From: Siderastrea radians
Lineage: Eukaryota > Cnidaria > Anthozoa > Scleractinia > Rhizangiidae
NCBI GenBank assembly: GCA_964017195.1
Contig: OZ024895.1
Coordinates: forward strand, 11,028,501 to 11,092,500
Direction: 5' to 3'
Length of the DNA stretch: 64,000 nucleotides
The position numbers and the translations under genes are program-made. Under the pieces are notes generated by a model. The model worked only from the letters and a program-made list of their open reading frames with translations. It was not told the origin of the DNA and searched no databases. Shown here one piece after another: positions 32,740 through 43,889 of the stretch (its first letter is position 1; each line of letters starts with the position of its first letter).

Positions 32740-35284
32740 TATTTTGCGAGACTAATGACTACAGGGTTTAAATTTTTGCTCAAAAGTATGGCCTTAATTT
32801 TGCCGATTCTTTCCATCAAAAGGACTATGTCAAAAAAAAATCAATTAGAAAAGTTAGAAAAATCAATTAAAAACTGTTATAATTTGCCGTCCCTTCAAAA
32901 ATTCAATTGATATCTTCCTATTGCAAAGATAGGGCCATTTTGTGCATGAAAACGATTAATAAGTTACACTATTAGCATAATTATGACAAAAATAAGCAAA
33001 ATCCCAGTGACATAGTTCCTTTATTATCGCAAAGGGAAACACGTGACAGTGAAACAATGTATTGCCCCTTACCGTCTCAGTTTTCCTTTGACTGAAAATC
33101 ATCAGAAAGAACAATACGCAAGTAATGTGCGATCATTCGTTTTCCTTTCAATGATCATTATATTTCCTGTCTTTTGCGCAACCAACAAATACCGTTGCAT
33201 TTTTTTGTTCCTTCCACTGAGGGGAAACTGCAAGAATATTGCTTAAGTTGTAACTGTGAAAAAAAAAATTAGATTACACTTTGACATTTCAGTTTTTGTT
33301 TAAAAGTCAGTTTCAGTTTGCATACGCTGCAAATCTGATAATATTGATGAGGGAATGTGTTGAGGATGAATTGTGATTGTAAACTAGTTAAAAGAAGGCT
33401 CCAGTCACGTATATGTTAATTCAGTTGTTACTGGCAAAGTCTAGAAGGAGCAATCTGTCATATTTACTATTATTAGGAAAATAAATTAAAATTAGGACCC
33501 GTGGGGCACTTTTTAGCATCTATCTTTTGCACAAGGATTCATTTGAGGCCGTTTTAGAATGACTGAGTTGATCAAAGATGAAGTGCTAGATGAAGTTCTA
33601 CTTTGCAAGCTAGGATCGTATGATTGAGCAGGACTTTACTTTTCTGTCTCTACTGATGTTGCTGAAATGTGAACATGGTGTTTTGGTCCCCTTTAAGTAC
33701 GTGAGATTCGAATGAGTCTTGTCATGTTTGTCACGAGGTTTGTTGGCATAAATTGGAATACATGAGTGGGGTACTTTAAGTAATAAGTATCGAGAAAAGA
33801 AAGATGCAAGCAAACTTGTTTGAGAGATTATCGTTTCTATAAAGCTGTTCAAAGGTGGTGGTCAAACAGGTAACCTTGCCAACCAAAGAAACAGGTGCTT
33901 AATTAGCACTCGACAGGAAAGCGTCACTAGGTATACGAGCGCTAACTTCTCGCTTTACAGCATTGCTCACTGACATACAATTTAAATAAGAATAGTGTTT
34001 CTTCTCTTCACAGGAGCGAGTTTCCCTTTTTAGGCCAGTATGCCTTTTAGTTAATCTATATAGCTTTTTTGAGATATGTACAGTTATTTACATAAAAAAA
34101 TATGGAAATACAATGCAAGTAATATAATAATATTACACAGTGCACCTCCTATTGCAACCCCCCCCCCCCCCGGCTTTCTCAAATCCCTCGCTATCTTTAT
34201 GCTTACCCTTTTCTAATTATTTACTATTGACCGGCTACCTTGAGCTCGGTTATCTTAAACCGGTTAAGCAGGAGAAACGCCAATTTTTTTTTATTTTCAC
34301 AGTGCAAAAAGCCCGTTTCACACAAATGTCAAATTGATGGTAATCTCTATATAATACTGAGGTAGGTAAATAAAACGTAAATAGTGATTTCATTTATCTT
34401 TATACAGCTCAAATTTCAGATACAGTGTGATCATATATGCTTTATTCATTTCTTTTAACTGGTTTACTGTCGGTACACAATTGCATTTAAAGGAACGGCT
34501 GAGTTTCGAGCTGGGGCTGAGCCGGGAGTGCAGGTTCTTACATGTACATTTTGGGCAAATTGAGCGTAAAAATGTTCTCTCCAGGTTCATAAGGAATATG
34601 GTACAGTATTTCAGACATGAACAGAAAAACAAATTAAAGAAAAAAAGAAGCACACACACTTTATGTATTACTAAGTGTAAACTAAGTGGGGCTCAATTAG
34701 CCTGATTGTGTGTGCAATTACTCAGACCAATTCAAACTGTTGCCTATTATGTTTTGTTGTTTAAACCTGTGTTTGAGCTCTTGTGAAAAACAACGAAAAG
34801 TCTAGTCTTTCCAGCTAGATTTCAGCCCGGCCATGTCTTTAGCGTATTTTTAGAATTTTGGCCATTATAATATCGTAAGCTTCAACGGGCTTATAAAACC
34901 ACGAAAATTAAAAAAAAAATTATAATGAAAATGTTGCAATGCATATTCAAATTAGACATGATTTTATCAAACGTGTTCCGGTGTGCCGAATTTGTGTTAC
35001 ATTTATTTTCATTGATGCTTATTACAAAATTAGGGAGAACTCCATTTTTGATAGAACAGAATTCTCAGTTTAGGCATCCATCCGTCAGCTAAATACTGAC
35101 CTCAAACCTTCACATCTTAAAATTACTTGTATTTCCAATAATCATGTCTCCTCAGCATGTCGCTATATTAATTAGCGTTCTTCGTGTTCAGTTGACGGCA
35201 AAAATATCTCCAGTGACCTTGAAAAGGGAAAATTAAAATAACTGTGGCACAAGTCTAACTAACACACTTTCAGTTATTTGAAAC
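32740..35284. other. intergenic, no gene recognised
   Basis: AT-rich. 33.13-33.20 kb (AATGATCATT, TTTCCTGTCTTTTGCGCAAC) resembles 24.64-24.70 kb, a minor shared repeat. A 14-C run lies near 34160-34173. The remaining open frames under 95 codons have no features. Confidence 0.3.
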
Positions 35285-35513
35285 TTAACCCTCGGAAGTA
35301 CAAGCAAAGTCACACCCCCACCGTGGTACAAGGGGGGGGGGGTTGATGGACCCCCTTGGGTTTTCGTTATGTTACAATATTTTGAAAAAGATTCCACCTT
35401 TAATAGAAAGCCTGTGATGTGCTCTACAAGATGAGGTACATATTATGGGTTGCCGCCCTGCTGGGGACCTGTGACGTCATTCAACATGGCCGCCATATTT
35501 GGCGCCATCTTAG

Positions 35514-35547
<34 letters not shown>

Positions 35548-35936
35548 CATCCTTTATTTAAACACGATAAAAAATTTAAAGCATAATGCTTGTGGGGTCG
35601 TGTAATTAAATAGATTTTACCAAAAATTAGAAATTGTCAAAAAACGTTAAAAACTGGAAAGTTTTGATGCTGAACATGTAGAACGTGAGAATATGACAAA
35701 ATTAAACATTTTGCTACCTTTTGTTGGCATTTTTTGCATTTTTTTTCCTAAAAACGGTTAGAAAACGAATATTTCCTCAAAAATGGCTTGACCAACTGCT
35801 ACTTATGACGTCATACCTCGTAACCATAGCAGCCAATTCTCACCAAACGTATGTGAAAACGTGTCTTAGGGATATGCCCACAGCTACTGAGAACGGCAGT
35901 TCTAGATAATTATTCGTCTTGGAGACCGACGGTTAA
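35285..35936. mobile_element. piggyBac-like MITE family, copy B
   Basis: Starts TTAACCCTCGG and ends CCGACGGTTAA: short inverted ends with TTAA targets, 652 bp. A G run (about 35331-35341) and an (ATC)n microsatellite (about 35516-35547) lie inside. It is the inverted relative of the 17.2-17.9 kb element but has only one of the 118-bp-type units. The frame at 35721-35909 has no features. Confidence 0.75.
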
Positions 35937-36011
35937 ATAAATGCGAGCTGTCGGGTTTCCATCTAAATTTGCAGGTGTACTTACATAACGCGATGATTAT
36001 GATAATTTGGA

Positions 36012-37010
36012 AATGAGATGAACGCTGATTAACAGATTAACAGGAACTCGTAACTGAAGAAAGACTTACGTTTACGCACAAATTAAGTGAAATTGTGTAT
36101 ATGGTAGTTTGTTCTGCCTGTGAGGTGCGTCGAGGACATGCAAGCAACGCAAAAGATGTCCATGAACACTGCAAGGATAATATTGACGGTGCGTAAGTAA
36201 CATTTACTTTTTATACTTCGATTAAAAAAAGATACCATGCAGTCACTGGGGAGTTGAAAGGGCCTTACAGATACCAGTGCTCTTATGAGCTCAAGGATTG
36301 TGTTTAACTCTAGCCAGTAATTAGGGTTTGTTTGAAGTGAGTTACAACCTGAACCGTATGTTCCACCAACGAAGATAATTTTGTTAGCCAGATGGTAAAT
36401 GATTGCGTTTTCAGCCATCCCTTAGCGTCCTAATTAAACCTGAATAGAAAATTCAGGTGGGATTACATTCATTTTGAATCAGAAAACTTCTAAACTCGAA
36501 AACATATTAACAAAGAGATGCAAGAGCTTGCCGAATGGTAAAGAAAATGAAACAATAATTTTGACTATTCTTCTTTCAAGCTGATGGTAACAGAAGTACG
36601 CCATATTTAATGATGTTAAATCTTGATTCAAAGATTGGAAAATTCATTCGCCTTTCAAAGAAAATCCTTGCACAAAACAATATACGAATAAGGTGCGATC
36701 GATAATAATTAGGCAAAGTATTTAGAGTTTGACAGAGTTTTAATGCAAAAAAATGGTCAGTCAAAACGACATTTTGAGAACTTTCCCCAGTTGCGAAAAT
36801 CTGCTTGTTGAAATCACATTTTACATATGGAGTTAAACAGGTACAATTTGAAAAGTTACGCCGGATGTAATTTTTTATGTGGATTTCTGCGTCAATCAAT
36901 ACTAGAAATGGCCAATACACATAGTGTATGGTGCAACAATATATTAGCGAACGTGATATTATCGATCTTTTTACATGTGATATTTACTTTTTTCACCCGT
37001 CGCTTAGTCT
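36012..37010. repeat. segmental duplication, copy B first part
   Basis: Homologous to 25.07-26.62 kb with a missing block matching 26.38-26.60 kb. It begins about 75 bases after the piggyBac-like MITE. The continuation of the homology resumes at 41490, so about 4.4 kb of repeats was inserted or rearranged between. Confidence 0.7.
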
Positions 37011-37418
37011 AGCATAAGGCAGCTGAGCTCGCAGTACGCGCGGCAGTCAAAACCGTCGTGTCTTGCAAATGCACTGCACTTGAGCAATGAACTGGTTTCA
37101 GAATGCTTTAAAAACAGATAAAGCTCCAGTATCGTGCAGTTTGTAAGCAAAAAAGCGAGAGTTATAAATTGCAACGGATGGGTAGCTTGAGTTGATTTTG
37201 TTGAAAAAGCTTTTTTTCCCTCTTATTTTCCTTAAACTTTTGAATTAAGGGTTTTGTGCGCTTGCAACAAAAGAGAAAATAAGTCTGAGGATATTAAACA
37301 TTTAACATTTAAGTTTATTTAAACACGGTTTAAAACATCAGTCCTTAAATTTACAAATGAAACTAAATTAAAAAACAGCGAACTCTAAACTAAATTCCAA
37401 CTACAAAAATATAACCAC

Positions 37419-38907
37419 AGGTAACTCAAGTTCTATGGGAGATATATAGACCGTGTGACCTTTGTTCTGCGTTGTGTGAGTGTTGTAATATGAGCGTAAC
37501 GGCGGCCGTTGCGTAACAGTGAAATTATAAGGATTTGTATGGGAAAAAACAATTCCGACTTTAATTTAAAAATGCGAACGTGTTTTTAATAAAAAAAACC
37601 CTACCTGAAGTCTTCTGTCTGTTGTTCTTTCTCCTATGTGGTTTTTGGAGCGATTTAGCGCGATTCCAGTGAGTTTTAGTTCTACTGCCTTTCTCTCTAT
37701 ATATCCTTTAGGGAAGGTACGTTTTTTTCTTGAGGGGGGAGGGCTGGGGCCTCAGAGGGGAGGGTCATCAGTGAAAGTGAGCACAAAAAGGAGAGGGCCA
37801 TACCTCGTGTGAGCTATTCAAGGGAGGGTCACACATATTTTCCAGAATTTTTTAATGAGAATTTTTGTGATGTTGCTTTTCATTTTTCTTGCAGATTAAG
37901 ATTTTCTTTTCACCTACTTTAATTTAATTTGGTGTTTTATTATAGGTACTAGGTTACATTTCTACATGTATATTATGTCATGGCACATAGTTTTTCTCGG
38001 AGGACTCGTGTCCTTTTCTCGGCCGTCCGTATCGATAAGTACTTGACTCAGGTATCGTTTCTTCAGCTTCTTGCTGTTGGCTATCCGCTGCCTGATCTCC
38101 TGAGTCGTTTAGTTCTGTCGGAAATGTAGGAAATATTTGTTTTTGAGAGGCAGATTTCGCATGCTAAACAGATAAACCTTTTGTTAAAATAACAAACAGC
38201 AATGCCGGCTAGTCGGAGAAAGAAGAGCATGTATTTTGCCTTAGTTAGCTATTTTATGTTTAAAACTTTTATAATACTCAAATGCTTCCATATTCAAACT
38301 TCAGCTATAAAATGTAAATATCCCACACTGATTGTTCGCATTTTCCTTGTTTCAGCGCGCACACATTCAATATCGAGATATATTCATATTCAAACACTTT
38401 GAGTTCACAAGCGAAGCGTTCTGAGGTTTCTACAGCATGGAACATACCATGTAATAGTGAGGGGAGGGTCGCACTTTTGTCAGTCACCTAAAGGTGGGGG
38501 GTCAGGAGTTTTTTTATTAAAACGCAAGGGAGGGCCAACACTTTTTTGGGAAAAAAATATCAAAATTCCCCAGCCCTCCCCCCCCCCCCCCCCCAAGAAA
38601 AAACGTACCTTCCCTTACATATATAGAGAGAAAGGCAGTAGAACTAAAACTCACTGGAATCGCGCTAAATCGCTCCAAAAACCACATAGGAGAAAGAACA
38701 ACAGACAGAGGACTTCAGGTAGGGTTTTTTTTTTTATTAAAAACACGTTCGCATTTTTAAATTAAAGTCGGAATTGTTTTTTCCCATACAAATCCTTATA
38801 ATTTCACTGTTACGCAACGGCCGCCGTTACGCTCATATTACAACACTCACACAACGCAGACCAAAGGTCACACGGTCTATATATCTCCCATAGAGCTTGG
38901 GTTACCT
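37419..38907. mobile_element. 1.5-kb palindromic (long-TIR) transposon
   Basis: Left arm 37419 to about 37760 starts AGGTAACTCAAGTTCTATGG; the right arm, about 38567-38907, ends CCATAGAGCTTGGGTTACCT. The arms are about 340 bp and nearly identical (for example CGGCGGCCGTTGCGTAACAG, GAGCGATTTAGCGCGATTCC). The middle 0.8 kb has GAGGGAGGGTC-type repeats and no transposase. The 9-bp flanks TATAACCAC and GTTAACTAC match at six of nine positions, so a MULE-type target duplication is possible but not shown. Confidence 0.85.
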
Positions 38908-38969
38908 GTTAACTACTGGAATTACTCGTTCCTAATTAAGTAATAACAAAAATATGTACAAAAGGATGC

Positions 38970-39275
38970 CTGCTTCCATTAATGCCATGTATTGAATGCA
39001 ATTAACCATTATTATCCGCGGCAGCCGGATTTGGAGCTAGAGGGAGTTTGTGCTTGCCGCAGCCTGACAGTTAGGCTATTCCACAGCACTGCACCACTGT
39101 AGCTGAAGCTGTTTTTTGGAAAGTTGGTGCGGGGCAGAGGAATAGCTGTCTTGCCCTAACAGTCTCTTGGTGCATAACTCGAAATGTCACTACGATCGGT
39201 GAACTTTGATGGTAAATACTCTGGGGCAAGACCATTTAGAGATTTATAAACCATAGTGGCTGTTTGAACTGAAAT
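38970..39275 (-). pseudogene. CR1/L2-like LINE reverse-transcriptase C-terminal remnant
   Basis: The minus strand reads AANQMIEISVQTATMVYKSL, NGLAPEYLPSKFTDRSDIS, then a stop, then PLPRTNFPKNSFSYSGAVLW and NSLTVRLRQAQT, ending in two stops. This is the thumb/C-terminal motif of CR1-clade LINEs (YKSLNGLAPxYL, SFSYSGAxLWNSLP). The copy is short and interrupted, a dead 3' fragment. Confidence 0.75.
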
Positions 39276-40824
39276 CTCTATCATCTGATTTGCTGCATGG
39301 TCAATGTGTTGGATTAACACTGCGAGTCGATTAAAGGGTACGATTAAAGGTTAAAGGTCTATTAAAGAGCGACAAGATGGATACTAAAATCGTAATATGA
39401 CGCCAGAATGTTATTCTCAATATCAGAAGAGTTCACTGAGGTGCTCTACTTGCAGCGGCCCCACTGGGATCAAATTCGGGGAAAGAAAAACACCATCACA
39501 CCACCGCTACAAAAACAGCTAATTCCAGCAAGACTTTTCGCTGTTTGGCATGCTCTGGGAAACAGAAGTTGAGGTGACGTTAGCATCAGTACAAGTTACA
39601 CGGCGATTACGTGTGCTTGCTAAGGAAGAAAAATATTTTACACGTCCTGTTTATGACTTAAGCGGCGGGAAAGTCACGTTTATATAAGCTTAATGCAACT
39701 ACCACACAAGGGATAAGCTTTATATTCTAAACAAGCCTGATCACAAATTTTTTTCATTGGTTTTTGAAGTTCAGCTTCACCTCTTACAGTCACTTGTAAT
39801 TATCGCTTCTTTCTTTTTGCAACTGACGAATCCGACTTAATGCAAAGCTGTATATTTCTAAAACTCTTTCGGTACTGCGGTCTGTTGCAGGGCCGCTTTG
39901 ATCTGCATTTTGCTCATTTAAAATTACTTCACTTTGCCACTTTGAATAACTCCTATTGCCTGAATTCTAGAGTAGTTGTGGTCCTTGTTCCTTTTAATTA
40001 TCACAATTTAAATCTTGTTGAAATTTCGTGAAAAATAAAACACTTTCTTCTCTTTGCTTTTTGTCTATAAAAGTCGATTGATTGCAAGTTTGAATTGGCG
40101 TTGACATAGACATATCAATATTTAACTTATTCAGTGTTTATAGAGTTTGTTCCTGCAATTACCATTCCAGTTCAAGTTAATTATCCACTTTCGAAGACAG
40201 GGTAGGTAACAGTTATTTTACTCTCCTTTATGAATAAAGCAAACAAAAGTGTCGTTCACTCTGCGGTCCGCATGTTGTTTTTGCTTAGCCTGAATTTCAG
40301 ACAAGTTTTGACTTTTGAGAAGAAAAGTAATTTTCGGCGGCTTTTGATTACGAGATTTTGCTGTTAGAGGACACAAGGAAGCTCCAAATTCCAAAAAGGC
40401 CTTTTCTTTCGTCTCCGGTTGTGGAATATTGTACAAACTATCCTATTTCCAAAGAGAAGCATCAGCTGCGCAACCGTGCAATGATGATGGATCAAATTTG
40501 TCAAACATTCATGATGAGTCTCAAATCTGATGAACAGAAGATTTTTCCTCTAAAAGATAAAGTTTCATCCTGAGAAGACCACTCTGGACATCGAGAGTAA
40601 CAACAATCTTGACAGCAGGATAGCACAGGCCTTCGGGGCTGGCATAAATTAAAACCAGACATGAATTACACGAGGAAAACAAGTAGTGTGACCGAAGATC
40701 TTCACCAGGACAGAAGGCCGATTGTTATTGACCCGACATTACTAAGAGCTGCTCAGTTAGTGAACATCCATGTGATGAGCAAAACAAGGAGAATGAAAAT
40801 GATGAAAAGTTTCTTGTGAAAACA
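39276..40824. other. intergenic, no gene recognised
   Basis: The frame at 40358-40573 and the following 150 bases read like decayed coding DNA (RKLQIPKRPFLSSPVVEYC), but I cannot place the family. Nothing else is supported. Confidence 0.3.
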
Positions 40825-40972
40825 TAACCTGCGTAGCAGGCGGAAACGGGGAAGGGGAAGGGGAGTGAGAACGCGGGAGAAAAATGGGGCATGTCCCTAA
40901 CCCCCACACCCCATTTTTCTCCCGCACTCTCGCTTCCTTTTCCCTTCCCCGTTTACGCCTGCTACACAGATA
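40825..40972. mobile_element. 148-bp hairpin MITE with 9-bp target duplication
   Basis: Flanked by GTGAAAACA at 40816-40824 and 40973-40981. The arms pair CCTGCGTAGCAGGCGGAAAC with GTTTACGCCTGCTACACAG and GGGAGAAAAATGGGG with CCCCATTTTTCTCCC. The 9-bp duplication points to a MULE-type transposase acting in trans. Confidence 0.9.
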
Positions 40973-41357
40973 GTGAAAACACACTCAGTTGGACTATTAG
41001 CCAGAGGAAAACTTATACAATCTCCTTCGCAGTCAACTTCAGTCAGTGAAGTTTTCCACAGCAGAAAAAAGTTTCAGGTTGCTTAACCAGTCCATATGAT
41101 TGCAAACACTGTATTAACAATAGCCCGTAAGAAGGCAAAGCGGTTAGTTTTAAGAAAACACTGTAATAAAACCACATGTCGACAGTAAACACTTCGCTCA
41201 TCATACAGAAATCGAAGCTAAGCGAATCAATGATTGGCTTATTTAACATCTACCCAATCAGAGAGCACTAAATACGCGTGAAGGTCAAAACACCACAGTT
41301 TTTCCCGCCTACGAACGCTGATTGGTTAATTCAAATTTCACCGTATGCAAAGAAGCC

Positions 41358-41449
41358 TAGTCTCCTACACAGTCGTTTTTAGTGACGTCACGCAACGCTG
41401 TGGGGAAAGCGTTGCGTGACGCCACTAAAAACGGCTGCGTGGGAGACTA
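41358..41449. mobile_element. 92-bp hairpin MITE with 9-bp target duplication
   Basis: Two 42-base arms (TAGTCTCCTACACAG start, CTGCGTGGGAGACTA end) pair with four mismatches around an 8-base loop. The flanks are AAAGAAGCC at 41349-41357 and 41450-41458. It contains TGACGTCA-type sequence and is one of the smallest elements here. Confidence 0.92.
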
Positions 41450-41489
41450 AAAGAAGCCTGGTTTAAATCGTTTTTTGGCACATGTGGAG

Positions 41490-42000
41490 GAGGTTTAAAG
41501 ATTTTAATTTTTATTTTCCGAGTTCTTTCTTTCCCTTTGTCACAATTATTAATAAGTTGGTGAGAGTCGAAATAGCAACAAAACTTTGCCAAAAGCTATC
41601 ACTGAGTTAACGAGCTGTTGTTGTGATGCTAAGACTAGATGGCAAACTGTTTCTTTTTTTATTATTATTTATTTATTTATTTATTTGTTTATTTATTTAT
41701 TTATTTATTTATTTATACAGGAACATCTTGTTTAGCATTAAAATAGACGTTCACACCAGTCCGGCAAAATGCTTTTTGTTTTTGCGACGTTCACACACTT
41801 AAACAGTTTTTGCGACGTTCACCCTGGCAAACTGCTTTTGTGACATTTACACTGGCAAACTAATTTTGCGACATTCACACTGGCAAACTGTTTTTGCGAC
41901 ATTCACACAGACAAACTGTTTTTGCGACATTCACACTGGCAAACTGTTTTTGAGACGTTCACACTCTGGCAAACTGTTTTTAAGAAATACCTTTGTGGAG
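41490..42000. repeat. segmental duplication, copy B second part, with minisatellite
   Basis: Matches 26.64-27.06 kb (TTATTTTCCGAGTTCTTTCT, CAACAAAACTTTGCC). It holds an (ATTT)n microsatellite at about 41655-41716, absent from copy A, and then the GGCAAACTGTTTTTGCGACR array at about 41735-41985. Confidence 0.75.
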
Positions 42001-42643
42001 AAACAGTTGAAGAATAGTTTTGTGGAGCTTTGTCGTTACAAAGCTCGAGCTTGCCGACCTGGAGCTTGCTGAAGAGAAGTAGATTATAGCAGTCGTTAAG
42101 CAACTTCCGAAGTTACAACAAAAGGCTTTGGCGGGATTTGAACAAGCTTGAACACGGGGAGTAGGGTAATACGACTCCTCTAAAAACGACTTCAGACTAC
42201 CATTCCTGAGCGATGAATTGTCTTGATACTATCTTGAGTTGTTCCTTTTCTCTGTTGACAGGCTTGTGCAAGTATAACCATGGTATTTGCATCTGGTAAG
42301 TTAATCTTCCTAAAAGTTAATTAGGGGGCTTAGAAACCGGCAAAGTCGGTTACTCAAAAGTAGTTCTGGAGATTGGAAACTGAAATTGTCTATTTTAAGT
42401 AAAATTGCTTTAACAATTGATCTCCTACGAAAAAAATGATCCTCTGATCCTGAAACATACCTTGACAGTATTGCTTTGTTTTACCGGGACAATTCGCAGT
42501 TTTAACTGCTTTTTCACTTTTTTTTGCTCAGTTCTGAGGCGAGGAGTTGTTTACACCAATTGACGCAATGTTATGCCCATACAATCTTGTCGTAGCTCTT
42601 TCACTCTCACACCTAGACCGTGTGTTATATTATGTGGCTCTGT

Positions 42644-43380
42644 AGGCCTGTTTATACAGAGCATGACCTCGAAGGCGAACGCGAGCGCGTTCGCATTAGA
42701 TTGCGTATAAGCAATTTATATGAATCCGTTTATACCAAAGGCGACCATGAACGCGACTGGAAATTGGTTCGTGCGGAAAGTTGCAGAGATTGCCTCCAGA
42801 GCGAATTTTTATGCGATGGTTGCACGAACTATTTCTTGTCAACCAATCAGTTCTTTTGTTTTCGTGTAACTCGGCCAAGGTGACACGCAGTACCGGAACT
42901 CGCCTCAAACAGATAGCAAGTCGCTCTCTTGGTGTAAGTGCCTTGCGTCAGTTGGTGTCTTTCCTTGTTTCCAATATCATCTTCTATCAGTTCCAGCACG
43001 TAGTCAAACTGTTCCTTTGTCATTCTGAAGTAGCGATGAAACTTGTCTTGGTGGAAATGAAGCTCCTTTACTAGGTGGTGGTGTTCGCCACAAATATGAC
43101 GCTTCTGTAAAATCGGATGTATAGATATACGCCTGTATTCACTATTCCTTCTCCTCCTCCGTGTGAAGAGGTAAAATACCAAAATGTCATCAGAATCTGT
43201 CTCAGGCTTTTGCTGCCATTTTCATGAGATGTTGCATGGCAGCACAGATCGCGACTGTCACAGCCCGAATTACCGCGTTCTGTAGGAAAGGTGGTTCGTG
43301 CGAACTTTCAAGCGGAAAGTCGGGCGGAAAGTTTCAATGGTCGCGTTCGTGGTCGTGGTCGCGCTCTGTATAAACAGCCT
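42644..43380. mobile_element. PIF/Harbinger-type non-autonomous element
   Basis: The ends AGGCCTGTTTATACAGAGC and GCTCTGTATAAACAGCCT are inverted repeats. Repeated CGAACGCGA words follow inside both ends. It carries a fragment of transposase on the minus strand. The 3-bp target duplication could not be fixed. Confidence 0.8.
42900..43182 (-). pseudogene. Harbinger (HARBI1-like) transposase N-terminal fragment
   Basis: The open frame reads ILQKRHICGEHHHLVKEL, then FHQDKFHRYFRMTKEQFDYV and LELIEDDI. This is the N-terminal segment that precedes the DDE nuclease in Harbinger transposases. The catalytic DDE part is deleted, so the element depends on other copies. The rest of the frame runs into element DNA. 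Confidence 0.75.
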
Positions 43381-43889
43381 TAAACTTTTGAGCAAGTTAA
43401 TGAAATCATGCCCATAAAGCAGAAATGAATGCTATGGACAGCACTCTTCTGTGGGGATTTTTATTAGTTGCTGCATAAGTTGTTTCTACCGTTTAACTCT
43501 GTGGATGAACTGTCCTTAAAAGTAAAACCCGTGATTCTTTTTGTTATGCTATAAAAAGTTTCTCCATTGATCGTTTGAGTCTGTAGATAAAATCTAGAAT
43601 GATCTTTGTTAGTCGCTACAGAAGTTGTTTCTATTGCTTAATTCTGTGGATGAAATCTTATATAGTAAAAGCTGCCGAGCAGTACATCCTTGTGGTACGG
43701 TTTATTATGTTGTACAAGGTGGCTTCAACTTTTAGGTCTAGTAAAGAAATCCTCTAAGCTATTTTCAGCAGTGATTTCTTTTGATGCTGTTTGACTCTCC
43801 ATATTTTCCCAAAGCAATTTTTACATCGAAAAATTGGTTTGTGTAGGTCACGCAGTTATTTGCCTCATCCGTTTGTATGTTGGTTACAG

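Noticed and set aside
36083..36418. Minus-strand 111-codon open frame
   Set aside because: The duplicated copy at about 25.1-25.5 kb has many stops in the same reading, so the frame is not conserved.
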